64,000 nucleotides of DNA from Gordonia liuliyuniae (GTDB lineage Bacteria; Actinomycetota; Actinomycetes; Mycobacteriales; Mycobacteriaceae): contig NZ_JAKKOT010000002.1 of NCBI RefSeq assembly GCF_021739025.1, forward strand, positions 434,001-498,000. Direction: 5' to 3'. The translations under genes were made by a program, and so were the position numbers. Positions 43,197 to 51,553 of this stretch are shown piece by piece. The stretch's first letter is position 1; each line of letters starts with the position of its first letter. The notes beneath the pieces were generated by a model. It did no database searches, was not told where the DNA came from, and worked only from the letters and a program-made list of their open reading frames with translations.

Positions 43197-44210
43197 ATGA
43201 AATTGGCCCTGCGATACGACATGCGTACACCGGACATCGGAGTGGGCAGCCCGGAACAATACGCCGCCGTCCTCGATCACGCCGCCTGGGCCGACGAGGT
43301 GGGCTTCGAGACGGTCTACCTCGCCGAACATCACGGCGCCGACGACGGCTACTGTGCGTCACCGATGATTCTGGGATCCGCGATCCTCGGTCGGACCCGC
43401 AGGCTGGGGGTGCACCTCTCCGCGCTCGTCGCGGTCCTGCATCATCCACTCCGCCTCGCGGAGGATCTGGCCGCGCTGGATCTGATCGGTGGCGGCCGAG
43501 TCGAGGTGACGGCGGGCATCGGCTATCGCGACTTCGAGTACCGGATGTTCGATGTCGACCGACGTCGTCGGGCACGGATTCTCGAAGAGACCATCGAGGT
43601 GCTGCGGCAGTCGTGGACGGGCGAGGAGTTCGAGTTCCGCGGCGAGCGGGTGCAGGTGCGGCCCCGACCCGCGCGTCCCGAGGGGCCGCCGCTGTACGTC
43701 GGCGGATCCGCCGATGCGTCCGCGCTGCGCGCAGCGCGGATCGGTGACGGCTACCGACCCGCCGGTGCGGAGAAGGATCGCCTGTACGAGGTGTACGCCG
43801 CCGAGCTGCGCAAGCTCGGCCGACCGGTGCCGCCGCAGGCCCCCGCGCTCGGACCGCTGTTCCTGTTCGTCTCCGACGATCCAGCGCGCGATTGGGACGT
43901 CGTTGCGCCGCACGTGCTGTACACGACGAATTCCAACGCCGCGTGGGCCCGCGAGCGTGGAGTCGGCACCACGGCTTACCGTGCCGCCGACGGCGTCGCG
44001 GATCTCAAGAGAGACCCCAACATCCGAGTCGTGACGCCGGAGGAGTGCCTTGCGCTCTGCGACGAACTGGGCGACGACTCCGAGCTCGTCTTTCAACCTC
44101 TGATGGGCGGTCTTCCACTCGAAGCAGGATGGCGGAGCCTACGTCTGTTCGAGACGGAGGTCCTCCCCGAACTCGTGGTTCGCGGGTATCGCGACGCGGA
44201 ACCCTCGTGA
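43197..44210 (+). CDS. Luciferase-like (LLM) flavin-dependent monooxygenase
   Basis: The 337-residue TIM-barrel protein has the opening MKLALRYDMRTPD, the segment TVYLAEHHGADDGYCASPM, LALDLIGGGRVEVTAGIGYR and PPLYVGGSADASALRAARIG, all typical of the bacterial luciferase superfamily. Members use FMN with a reductase, or F420. The AEHH motif is more usual for FMN-type alkanal-like monooxygenases. It probably oxygenates a pathway intermediate and precedes an MFS transporter by 49 bases. Confidence 0.88.
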   Translation: MKLALRYDMRTPDIGVGSPEQYAAVLDHAAWADEVGFETVYLAEHHGADDGYCASPMILGSAILGRTRRLGVHLSALVAVLHHPLRLAEDLAALDLIGGGRVEVTAGIGYRDFEYRMFDVDRRRRARILEETIEVLRQSWTGEEFEFRGERVQVRPRPARPEGPPLYVGGSADASALRAARIGDGYRPAGAEKDRLYEVYAAELRKLGRPVPPQAPALGPLFLFVSDDPARDWDVVAPHVLYTTNSNAAWARERGVGTTAYRAADGVADLKRDPNIRVVTPEECLALCDELGDDSELVFQPLMGGLPLEAGWRSLRLFETEVLPELVVRGYRDAEPS

Positions 44211-44259
44211 CCCGCCTGCCGACCAGCTACGGACCTCCACTACTCAACGAAGAGGCACA

Positions 44260-45705
44260 ATGACCAGCATTACATCGACTACAGAGGGAACCGACGCCCC
44301 ACCCGGAATGCCGCGCGCACTGGTCGCGCTGATCGGCTACTTCGTCATCCTCGCCACCCTGGTGACGACCATCCCGATCAAGCTTCTCGGTCAAATCGGC
44401 CCCGATCTGGGCGCATCCGGCGGTCTGCTCAACTGGGTGGTCATCATCGGCTCGCTCAGCGGTGCGATCGGCACGGCGCTCCTCCCGCCGACCGCCGCCC
44501 TGTTCGGACAGCGACGAGTGGCGCTGGTGACGATGGGGCTGCTGACGTTCGGGAGCCTTCTCGCCGCCTTCGCTCCGAACATGACTGTCCTGTTGATCGG
44601 CAGATTCATCGGCGGCTTCACCCTTGGTGCCATCGCGCTCGCGTTGGTGATGGCACGAGCAAATCTGTCCGGCCGGGCGCTGAGCACCGTCCTGGCGTGG
44701 ATCGCCGCCGCCGAGGGCGTAGCGGCGGGCCTCTCGTTCGCGGTGGGCGGCCTCCTCGCCGACACGGTGAAGGTCGACTGGCGAATCATCATCGGCGTCC
44801 TGGCACTGCTGGGTCTCGTCGGGGTCGTCGCCACGCTCGTCGTGATCCCCGCCCATGACGCACCGAGCACGGGCCGCGTCGACTGGATCGGCGGAGTGCT
44901 GTTGGCCGCAGCCCTCGCCCTCATCCTGGTGCCCCTCAGCATGGGGTCAGAGTGGGGATGGTCGTCTGCGACGGTGCTCGTGCCGCTGATCCTCGGTGCC
45001 GTCGCCGTCGCAGTCTGGTGGCGGCTGGAGGAACGCGTCGCCGAGCCGTTGGTAAACACCCGTGCGCTGCGGAACGCGAACTTCCTGCGCGGTTGGCTGG
45101 TGTTCTTCCTTGCCGGCGGCCTCACCTGGGTCGTCAACTTCACGATTCCGAAGTTCAGTGAGACGCCGGAATCGGCAGGCTTCGGCTTCGGCTATAACGG
45201 CCTGACCAGTGGCCTGTTGATGCTGGTGTACTGCCTCGGCATCGTCCTGGGGAGCGCAGGTGCCGGGCCGTTGAGCCGGTACGTACCCACTCGAGTGATC
45301 TCGATGATGGCGTTCACCGGGTGCACTGTCGGCATGCTGCTCATGGCTTTCGAGCACGACCAGGAATGGCAGATCTGGGTCTGGTCGTCCATCATCGGTC
45401 TCTCGTACGGGCTCGCGTCGGCGAGCGCCTACATGACCTTCATCCGGGCACTGCGTCCCGAACAGGTTGCGACGGCCGCGAGTATGGGCCAGATCAGCGC
45501 TCCGCTGGGCGGTGCGGTCGGCAGCGCCGCCATCACCGGCATCCTGACCGCTCAGGTCCTGCACATCGGCGGCGTGTCGATTCCCACCCAGCACAGCTTC
45601 CAGATCGGCTGGCTGATCGGCGCAGGCATCGCGATCGTCGGACTGCTGCTCGTCGCGCTGGTGCGGTCAGACGCCGCAGAGGATGCCGCTGAGGACCTCA
45701 ACTGA
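44260..45705 (+). CDS. MFS transporter, 14-helix (DHA2) type
   Basis: The 481-residue membrane protein has about 14 hydrophobic segments. The motif-A-like loop GQRRVALVTMGLLTFGS and FIGGFTLGAIALALVMARAN are visible in the first half. It matches DHA2-type drug or metabolite exporters. In this context it may export or import a substrate or a toxic intermediate. It is transcribed with the monooxygenase upstream and the ferredoxin downstream. Confidence 0.88.
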   Translation: MTSITSTTEGTDAPPGMPRALVALIGYFVILATLVTTIPIKLLGQIGPDLGASGGLLNWVVIIGSLSGAIGTALLPPTAALFGQRRVALVTMGLLTFGSLLAAFAPNMTVLLIGRFIGGFTLGAIALALVMARANLSGRALSTVLAWIAAAEGVAAGLSFAVGGLLADTVKVDWRIIIGVLALLGLVGVVATLVVIPAHDAPSTGRVDWIGGVLLAAALALILVPLSMGSEWGWSSATVLVPLILGAVAVAVWWRLEERVAEPLVNTRALRNANFLRGWLVFFLAGGLTWVVNFTIPKFSETPESAGFGFGYNGLTSGLLMLVYCLGIVLGSAGAGPLSRYVPTRVISMMAFTGCTVGMLLMAFEHDQEWQIWVWSSIIGLSYGLASASAYMTFIRALRPEQVATAASMGQISAPLGGAVGSAAITGILTAQVLHIGGVSIPTQHSFQIGWLIGAGIAIVGLLLVALVRSDAAEDAAEDLN

Positions 45706-45760
45706 ACGACGAACGGCCGCGCTCGCGTGCCGTCAAGCACTGAACAACCAGGAGTTACCC

Positions 45761-45961
45761 ATGATCATTTCGATTGCCGGTGAAAAATGCACTGGGCACG
45801 GTCGATGCTATTCGGTGGCCGACCGGCTGCTCACCGACGACGACGACGGATTCGTCGTCGAGCGGGGCACCAGCTGGGAGGTCGCCGACGGCCTGCACGA
45901 CGAGGCGGCAGCGGCGGCGAAGGCCTGCCCCGAGGGTGCGATCAGCATCCGCGACGCCTGA
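45761..45961 (+). CDS. [3Fe-4S]-type ferredoxin, P450-associated
   Basis: This 66-residue ferredoxin has the cluster motif CTGHGRC...CPEGAI, that is CxxHxxC with histidine in the position where a 4Fe ferredoxin has cysteine. Such proteins deliver electrons to cytochromes P450 in actinobacteria. A P450 gene lies next door at 46028 on the other strand, tail to tail. AGGAG precedes the ATG at 45761, and the gene is 55 bases after the MFS gene. Confidence 0.9.
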   Translation: MIISIAGEKCTGHGRCYSVADRLLTDDDDGFVVERGTSWEVADGLHDEAAAAAKACPEGAISIRDA

Positions 45962-45975
45962 CCCGACTCGACACA

Positions 45976-46015
45976 GACTTCGGCCCGGAACTCGCGAGAG
46001 CTCCGGGCCGAAGTC
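45976..46015. terminator. Bidirectional hairpin between ferredoxin and P450
   Basis: Exact 14-base arms (GACTTCGGCCCGGA at 45976-45989 and its complement at 46002-46015) flank a 12-base loop between convergent gene ends. Confidence 0.85.
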
Positions 46016-46027
46016 GTGATGCGGGGG

Positions 46028-47257
46028 TCAGTCCCACACGAGGGGGAGGCTCTGCAGGCGGAGCTGGCTGCCCCGCTCACGCAGCTCGGTGCCCTCCGCG
46101 ATGTGGTAGTGCGGGATGTGCTTGTGCCACTCAGTGAGGGCGACGACCAGTTCCGCCCGCGCGAGGTGCATCCCGAGGCAGCGGTGGAAGCCCGCACCGA
46201 ATCCCAGGTGCTGGGTCAGGTTGTCGCGCTCCGGGTCGAACTTCTCCGGGTTGTCGAACGCTCGCGGGTCCTGGTTCGCGGCGGCCAGACCCAGCCACAC
46301 CAGGTCGCCCTTCTTGATCGGCAGCCCGTGGAAGTCGATGTCGTGGGCGGCTTCGCGGCCATCCTGGAAGACCAGACCGTACAAGCGGATAATCTCCTCG
46401 ACGGCGTTCGGCCACAGTTCCGGTTCGTCGATGAGCAGCTGGCGATCCTCCGGATGGGTGGCCATGTGCAGGAACGTGTACCCGAGCGCGCTACGAGTCG
46501 TGTCGAGTCCAGCCGACATGATCGTCGAGCAGATCGTCAGGATCATGTCGTCGGGAATGGGCGCGCCTTGATACTCGGCGGTGATCAGTCGGGTGACCAG
46601 GTCGGTCGTCGGGTCGCCTGGGTTCGCGCGGCGGTCGGTGATAGCTGCGGTGAAGTACTCGTCGAGTGCCTGGCGGGTCTGCGCGGCGACTTCTTGACCC
46701 TCGGGGGTCTTATCGAAGAATCCGGTGAACTGGCCCTCAACCCACGGCATCAACGTGGTGCCGTCCTCGACCGGCAGCCCCAGGAGGGCCAGGAACAGCT
46801 CGGTCGGGTAGAGCATGCCGAAGCCGGTCGCCATGTCCTCCGAACCGCGCGGGGCGATGTCTGCGACGAGCGCAGTGGCGCGCTCCTGTGCCAGGTCGGC
46901 GATGCGCCGCACCAGTTTGGGGGCGAAGAACGGATTGAGGATCTTGCGCATCTCGGCATGCTCGGGCTGATTCAGGTTCTCCGGAATTAGTCGCATCGCG
47001 GGCGATCGGTGGAATGCGCTCACCTGGTCGTTCGTGAAGTCGTCGCCGCGTTGGAGTGCCTCGCGGACGTCGTCGAAGCGATTGATGACCCAGAACCCCT
47101 CCTCGGTGGAGTCGTTCCAGGCGAACCGCGACGCTTCGCGGTCGGCGTTGAGCAGGCGGTACGTCTCAAGTGCCGGTCGCTCAAGACGGTAGTCGGTGTG
47201 GAACACCGGGCAGCCGCCGAGTTCGCGGGGTGGCGTCGTGATGGCTTCTTCGGTCAT
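46028..47257 (-). CDS. Cytochrome P450
   Basis: The 409-residue soluble bacterial P450 has the oxygen-binding I-helix MSAGLDTTRSAL, the K-helix ExxR in VEEIIRLYG, and the heme loop HLGFGAGFHRCLGMHLARAE with the cysteine ligand. It would hydroxylate a pathway substrate with electrons from the adjacent ferredoxin. GAGGAG precedes the ATG at 47257. A match to all ten fixed positions of the recurring candidate operator lies 44 bases upstream. It diverges from the SDR operon at 47393. Confidence 0.95.
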   Translation of the reverse strand: MTEEAITTPPRELGGCPVFHTDYRLERPALETYRLLNADREASRFAWNDSTEEGFWVINRFDDVREALQRGDDFTNDQVSAFHRSPAMRLIPENLNQPEHAEMRKILNPFFAPKLVRRIADLAQERATALVADIAPRGSEDMATGFGMLYPTELFLALLGLPVEDGTTLMPWVEGQFTGFFDKTPEGQEVAAQTRQALDEYFTAAITDRRANPGDPTTDLVTRLITAEYQGAPIPDDMILTICSTIMSAGLDTTRSALGYTFLHMATHPEDRQLLIDEPELWPNAVEEIIRLYGLVFQDGREAAHDIDFHGLPIKKGDLVWLGLAAANQDPRAFDNPEKFDPERDNLTQHLGFGAGFHRCLGMHLARAELVVALTEWHKHIPHYHIAEGTELRERGSQLRLQSLPLVWD

Positions 47258-47300
47258 AGGGGAGCTCCTCGTCCTCAGAGTCGATACAGTGACTAGTGCT

Positions 47301-47316
47301 AATTATTAGCATCATT
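47301..47316. promoter_or_regulatory. Candidate FadR operator (10/10) upstream of the P450
   Basis: AATTATTAGCATCATT matches every fixed position of AATnATnnnnATnATT. It overlaps an exact palindrome TGCTAATTATTAGCA (47297-47311). Confidence 0.6.
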
Positions 47317-47348
47317 GTGATGGAGATCAATGGTTGACGCTCAATCCT

Positions 47349-47364
47349 AATGATGCGTATCATT
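47349..47364. promoter_or_regulatory. Candidate FadR operator (10/10) upstream of the SDR operon
   Basis: AATGATGCGTATCATT has exact inverted arms AATGAT/ATCATT around GCGT and is the most symmetrical member of the set. It lies 28 bases before the start at 47393, a repressing position. Confidence 0.6.
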
Positions 47365-47392
47365 CGAATAAATATGGAGGAGGAGGCCCAGT

Positions 47393-48166
47393 ATGAACAG
47401 GTTGCACAACCAGGTCGCCGTGGTGACCGGCGGTGGTTCCGGTATCGGTGCAGCGTCAGCGCGGCGGCTCGCTGCCGAGGGCGGCGCGGTGGCCGTTGTC
47501 GATCTCCACGCCGACGCCGCCGAACAGACGGCCCAGGACATCAGGTCTGCTGGCGGTCGCGCTCAAGCTTATGAGGCCGATGTCCGAGATCGCGAACGGA
47601 TCGGCGAAGTGATCGACGCAGCGGTCGACGATTTCGGTGACATCGGCGTGCTGTTCACCGGAGCCGGTGTCTCAGGCGCTCGGATCGACAGCCACGAGAT
47701 GTCCGTCAACGACTGGCAGAGTGTTCTCGACATCAACCTGAACGGCACGTTCTTCGCTGTCCAGGCCGTGCTGCCCTCGCTGCTGCGCCGAGGCGGCGGG
47801 TCGATCATCACCTGCGGCTCCACCTCGTCCTACGTCGCGACGCAGGGCGGACTTGCGCCGTACCGCGCCTCCAAGGGCGGCGTGAAGATGCTGACCCAGA
47901 CCCTGGCCGTCGAGTACGCGCCGCAGGGCATCAGAGTCAACAGTGTCTGCCCGGGAGCGGTGAAGACCAATCTGAGTGCGAACACCGCGTCGATAGTCCC
48001 GGCCGACGGCACCGTGCGGAACCCGTCCAAGCCGTTGAGCGTGCCACTCGGCCGATACGGCGAACCAGAGGAGATCGCCTCGGTGGTCGCATTCCTCGCA
48101 TCCTCCGACGCGTCGTACATCACCGGTCAGGCGATTCTCGTCGACGGCGGAGTCACGGCCGAATGA
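47393..48166 (+). CDS. SDR family oxidoreductase
   Basis: The 257-residue classical SDR has VTGGGSGIGAASA, the aspartate in VVDLHAD (NAD), TGAGVSG in place of NNAG, the serine of TCGSTSSY and YRASKGG. It leads the plus-strand operon running to the regulator at 54013. GGAGGAGG precedes the ATG at 47393. It overlaps the DUF6282 gene by four bases. Confidence 0.88.
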   Translation: MNRLHNQVAVVTGGGSGIGAASARRLAAEGGAVAVVDLHADAAEQTAQDIRSAGGRAQAYEADVRDRERIGEVIDAAVDDFGDIGVLFTGAGVSGARIDSHEMSVNDWQSVLDINLNGTFFAVQAVLPSLLRRGGGSIITCGSTSSYVATQGGLAPYRASKGGVKMLTQTLAVEYAPQGIRVNSVCPGAVKTNLSANTASIVPADGTVRNPSKPLSVPLGRYGEPEEIASVVAFLASSDASYITGQAILVDGGVTAE

Positions 48167-49044
48167 CACGCGACTCCGGCACGGCGCCGATCCACTTCGA
48201 CGGTGCGATCGACATGCACTGCCACTTCGGCCCGGAACCGCTCGTCGAGAAGCTGGCGAAGCATCCGCACGCCGTTGATCCGATCGAGGCGGCCCAGGAG
48301 GCATTCGCTGCCGGGATGCGTGCCGTCGTGCTCAAAGCGCACGAGTTCCCGTCCACGGCAGTCGCGGATCTGGCCAACAAGGCCGTCCCAGACGTGCGTT
48401 CGATCGCGGGTATGTGCTGCGATCACCCGGTCGGCGGCATCAATCCGCAGGCAGTCGAGACCGCGCTGCGGGCGGGCGCGCGGGTGATCTGGTTGCCCAC
48501 GCTCTCGTCCGTGTCGAACCGGCCGGCCGCCGTCGCAGCTGCGTTCGGCGTCTCGGAGGGAATAGCCGTGCTCGATCCCGATGGTGAGTTGCTGCCTGAG
48601 GTCCGCGCGGTCATGGACCTCGTCGCGGCCTACGATGCTGTGCTGGCCACGGGCCACATCACAGTCGACGAGCACTACGCGGTGGCGCGAGAATTCGGCC
48701 GGCGCGGCCGGCTGGTCGTCACGCACGCGATGCATGCGAGCGCCGGACCGGGCCTGTCGGTCGACCAGACTGCGGAACTCGCCGATCTCGGCGCCGTCAT
48801 CGAGTTCTGTGCCCACACGTGCATGGGCAAGCCGTCGACGTTCGACCAGGTGATCGCCGCCATCGCGCGAATCGGCGCCGATCAGGCGATCGTGTCGACG
48901 GACTACGGCTGGACCGACTCGCTGCCCCACCCGGCAGCGGGGCTGAAAGGTTACGTCAACTCCCTGTGGGACGCGGGAGTCGATGAGCAGGACTTGCGGG
49001 TGATGGCCGGTTCAGTGCCGGCCCGCCTGCTGAGCTTGGACTGA
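48163..49044 (+). CDS. DUF6282 family metal-dependent hydrolase-like protein
   Basis: This 293-residue amidohydrolase-fold protein has the metal-site opening GAIDMHCHFGPEP, KAHEFP, THAMHAS and the aspartate of STDYGWTD. It resembles the DUF6282 group, whose reaction is not established as far as I know. It is translationally coupled to SDRs on both sides (ATGA overlap upstream, stop next to the following start). It may hydrolyse a lactone, amide or ring intermediate. Confidence 0.8.
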   Translation: MTRDSGTAPIHFDGAIDMHCHFGPEPLVEKLAKHPHAVDPIEAAQEAFAAGMRAVVLKAHEFPSTAVADLANKAVPDVRSIAGMCCDHPVGGINPQAVETALRAGARVIWLPTLSSVSNRPAAVAAAFGVSEGIAVLDPDGELLPEVRAVMDLVAAYDAVLATGHITVDEHYAVAREFGRRGRLVVTHAMHASAGPGLSVDQTAELADLGAVIEFCAHTCMGKPSTFDQVIAAIARIGADQAIVSTDYGWTDSLPHPAAGLKGYVNSLWDAGVDEQDLRVMAGSVPARLLSLD

Positions 49045-49064
49045 TGACTATGGAGGAGATCGGT

Positions 49065-49895
49065 ATGGGACGGGTAGCAGGCAAGGTCGCGTTCATCACG
49101 GGTGCGGCGCGAGGCCAAGGTAGAGCGCATGCGGTGCGCCTGGCGCAGGAGGGCGCCGACATCATCGCCGTCGACTCGTGTGAAGACGTGTCGTCGCTGG
49201 AGTATCCGATGGCGACGGAGGACGACCTCCGCGAGACGGAGAGACTGATACGCGAACTCGGCCGCCGAGTGATGGTTCGCAAGGTCGACGTCCGTGACCA
49301 GGCCGCTCTCGACCAGGTGACCGCCGACGGCGTCGCCGCGTTCGGCGGCATCGACATCGTGAGTGCCAACGCGGGCGTCTGCGGATGCCGTCCGACGATG
49401 GACCTGTCTGACGTCGAATGGCAGGACATGGTCGACATCAACATGACGGGCGTGTGGCGCACAGTGAAAGCCACTGCGCCGCACCTGATCTCGGCTGGTC
49501 GGGGCGGCTCAATCGTCCTGACGAGCTCGGTCGTCACCATGGTCGGCGCCGCGAACGTCGCGCATTACAGCGCGTCCAAGAGCGGTGTGGTCGGGCTGAT
49601 GAAGACGCTCTCCGCTGAACTCGGCAAGCACCAGATCCGGGTGAACGCGGTCCACCCGGGCAACGTCGCCACCGACATGCTGTTCAGTGAGTCGACGCTG
49701 CGGGTGTTCTGTCCGGACCTCGAGAATCCCACGACGGACGATCTGCGCGAACGCGCGCGCGGCGGCGACGTGCTCGGCCAGGGTTGGGTCGAAGCCGTCG
49801 ACATCAGTAACGCGGTCCTGTACCTGGCGTCCGACGAGGCTCGTTTCGTCACCGGCGTCTCCCTCCCGGTCGACTGCGGCCGTCGGATCGGCTGA
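49065..49895 (+). CDS. Mycofactocin-coupled SDR family oxidoreductase
   Basis: The 276-residue SDR has GKVAFITGAARGQGRAHAVR, IIAVDSCED, the extra segment YPMATEDDLRETERLIRELG, and RVFCPDLENPTTDDLRERAR near the C-terminus. These extras define the mycofactocin-associated SDR group (carveol-dehydrogenase-like), which hold NAD tightly and pass electrons to the peptide cofactor mycofactocin. The ATG at 49065 has GGAGGAGA upstream; a start at 49044 is possible. No mycofactocin biosynthesis genes are in the window, so they should be elsewhere in the genome. Confidence 0.88.
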   Translation: MGRVAGKVAFITGAARGQGRAHAVRLAQEGADIIAVDSCEDVSSLEYPMATEDDLRETERLIRELGRRVMVRKVDVRDQAALDQVTADGVAAFGGIDIVSANAGVCGCRPTMDLSDVEWQDMVDINMTGVWRTVKATAPHLISAGRGGSIVLTSSVVTMVGAANVAHYSASKSGVVGLMKTLSAELGKHQIRVNAVHPGNVATDMLFSESTLRVFCPDLENPTTDDLRERARGGDVLGQGWVEAVDISNAVLYLASDEARFVTGVSLPVDCGRRIG

Positions 49896-49906
49896 ACGGA
49901 GTGATG

Positions 49907-50692
49907 ATGTCTGAAGCGACGAACACGGGGAACCAACACTTCCAGGGTGGAAGGCGTTTGCCGGGTAGACGGATTCTCGTCACCGGAGGAGCGGGCGGGA
50001 TCGGTGCGGCGGCCGTCAAGCAGATGTCGGACGAAGGAGCCGCCGTGGCCGTCCTCGATCGAGGCCTCGACGCCGCTCGTCGGCTCGCCGCCGACATCGA
50101 TGGCGCGACGGCGTTCGAGTGCGACGTGACAGACGCGGCGTCGGTCGACGCCGCGGTGGCCGCAGCGGCGAACGAGTTGGGCGGACTCGACGGCGTGCTC
50201 ACCTGTGCGGGCATCGCCCGTTCCGGCTTGCCGCACGAGATGTCGCTCGACGACTGGCATGCGGTGATCGACGTTAACCTCAACGGGACGTTCTTGGCCA
50301 TCCGCGCGGCGATGCCGCACCTGTTGGCTGCCGATGTCGCGAGTGTGGTGACCATTGGTTCGGTGGCATCGCTTGTCGCTGCCAACACGAACACCTGCGG
50401 ATACGATGCGTCCAAGAGCGGTGTCGTCGGCCTCACCCGGTCGGTCGCGGCCGGCTACGCCGAGCACGGTGTGCGGGCGAACTGCCTGTGCCCCGGTGTC
50501 GTCGACACCCCGCTGGCGCGCCGAGCGCGAGAGGTCGAAGGCGTGACGAGCAACGCAGTCGCCGCGACTCCGCTGGGGCGTCGTGCCGAACCGGAGGAGA
50601 TGGCGCGGATCATCGCCTTCCTCCTATCGTCGGAGGCGTCGTACATGACCGGCTCGGTGGTCACCGCCGACGGCGGCCTGACGGCGCGGTGA
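49907..50692 (+). CDS. SDR family oxidoreductase
   Basis: The 261-residue SDR has VTGGAGGIGAAAVKQ, VLDRG, TCAGIARSG, the serine of TIGSVASL and YDASKSG. GGAG at 49898 sets the start at the third of three adjacent start codons (49901, 49904, 49907). It is related to the SDR at 47393 (VNLNGTFLAI, SSEASYMTGS). The next gene begins within a few bases of its stop. Confidence 0.87.
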   Translation: MSEATNTGNQHFQGGRRLPGRRILVTGGAGGIGAAAVKQMSDEGAAVAVLDRGLDAARRLAADIDGATAFECDVTDAASVDAAVAAAANELGGLDGVLTCAGIARSGLPHEMSLDDWHAVIDVNLNGTFLAIRAAMPHLLAADVASVVTIGSVASLVAANTNTCGYDASKSGVVGLTRSVAAGYAEHGVRANCLCPGVVDTPLARRAREVEGVTSNAVAATPLGRRAEPEEMARIIAFLLSSEASYMTGSVVTADGGLTAR

Positions 50693-50697
50693 CGACG

Positions 50698-51461
50698 ATG
50701 AGTGACGAAGTGCTGGTCGAGGAACACGACGGCGTGCTGGTAGTGACACTGAATCGCCCCGCGGCACGTAACGCGGTCAACGCCGCCGTGTCCGAAGGTG
50801 TTGCTGCGGCGATGATCGAACTGGACAGCCGCGACGATCTGTCGGTCGGCGTGCTCACCGGCGCGGGTGGAACCTTTTGCTCAGGAATGGATCTGAAGGC
50901 GTTCGTGCGCGGAGAGTCGCCGGTGATCGAAGGCCGCGGATTCCTCGGCCTCGTGGAGGCCCGCCGGACAAGCCGCTGATAGCAGCTGTCGAAGGCTACG
51001 CTCTCGCCGGTGGTTGCGAGGCGGTGCTCGCGGCCGACCTCGTCGTGGCGGCGCGTACTGCGAAGTTCGGCATTCCCGAGGTCAAACGAGGTCTCGTCGC
51101 CGCGGCCGGTGGGCTGATGCGACTCCCGCAGCGGATCCCGCAGTCGGTTGCGCTTGAGTTGGCCTTGACCGGCGAGTTCCTCGACGCTGAGCGTGCCCAC
51201 CATTTCGGTCTGGTGAATCGTCTGGCCGACGAAGGGGCAGTGCTGGAGGTGGCGCTGGAACTCGCCGGGGCGATCGCTGAGAACGGTCCGCTCGCCGTAC
51301 GAGCATCCAAGCAGATCATCCGCGACAGCGCCGACTGGCCGTCCGATGAGATGTTCGACCGGCAGCGAAGCATCGTCGGCCCGATCTTTGCCTCCGCGGA
51401 CGCGCAGGAGGGGGCTCGCGCCTTCGCCGAAAAGAGGCCGCCGCACTGGCGTGGCGAGTGA
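50698..51461 (+). pseudogene. Enoyl-CoA hydratase interrupted by a one-base frameshift
   Basis: The first reading frame (from 50698, or GTG 50689) encodes a crotonase N-terminus, VLVVTLNRPAARNAVNAAVS and FCSGMDLKAF, then stops after EARRTSR. The rest continues in another frame: PPDKPLIAAVEGYALAGGCE through EKRPPHWRGE. Adding one base in the C-run at 50960-50962 (GAGGCCCG) joins them into a 254-residue protein of normal length with both oxyanion-hole segments. This is either a sequencing error in a GC-rich run or a recent natural frameshift, because the rest is unaltered. Confidence 0.85.
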
Positions 51462-51553
51462 CCGTCAGGCCCCTCACGGTGTCGCCGTGCGGCAAACACA
51501 TATATTAAGCTAAACACTGACGGGGTCTGTCCCGCGGAAGGAACTATCGAGTC

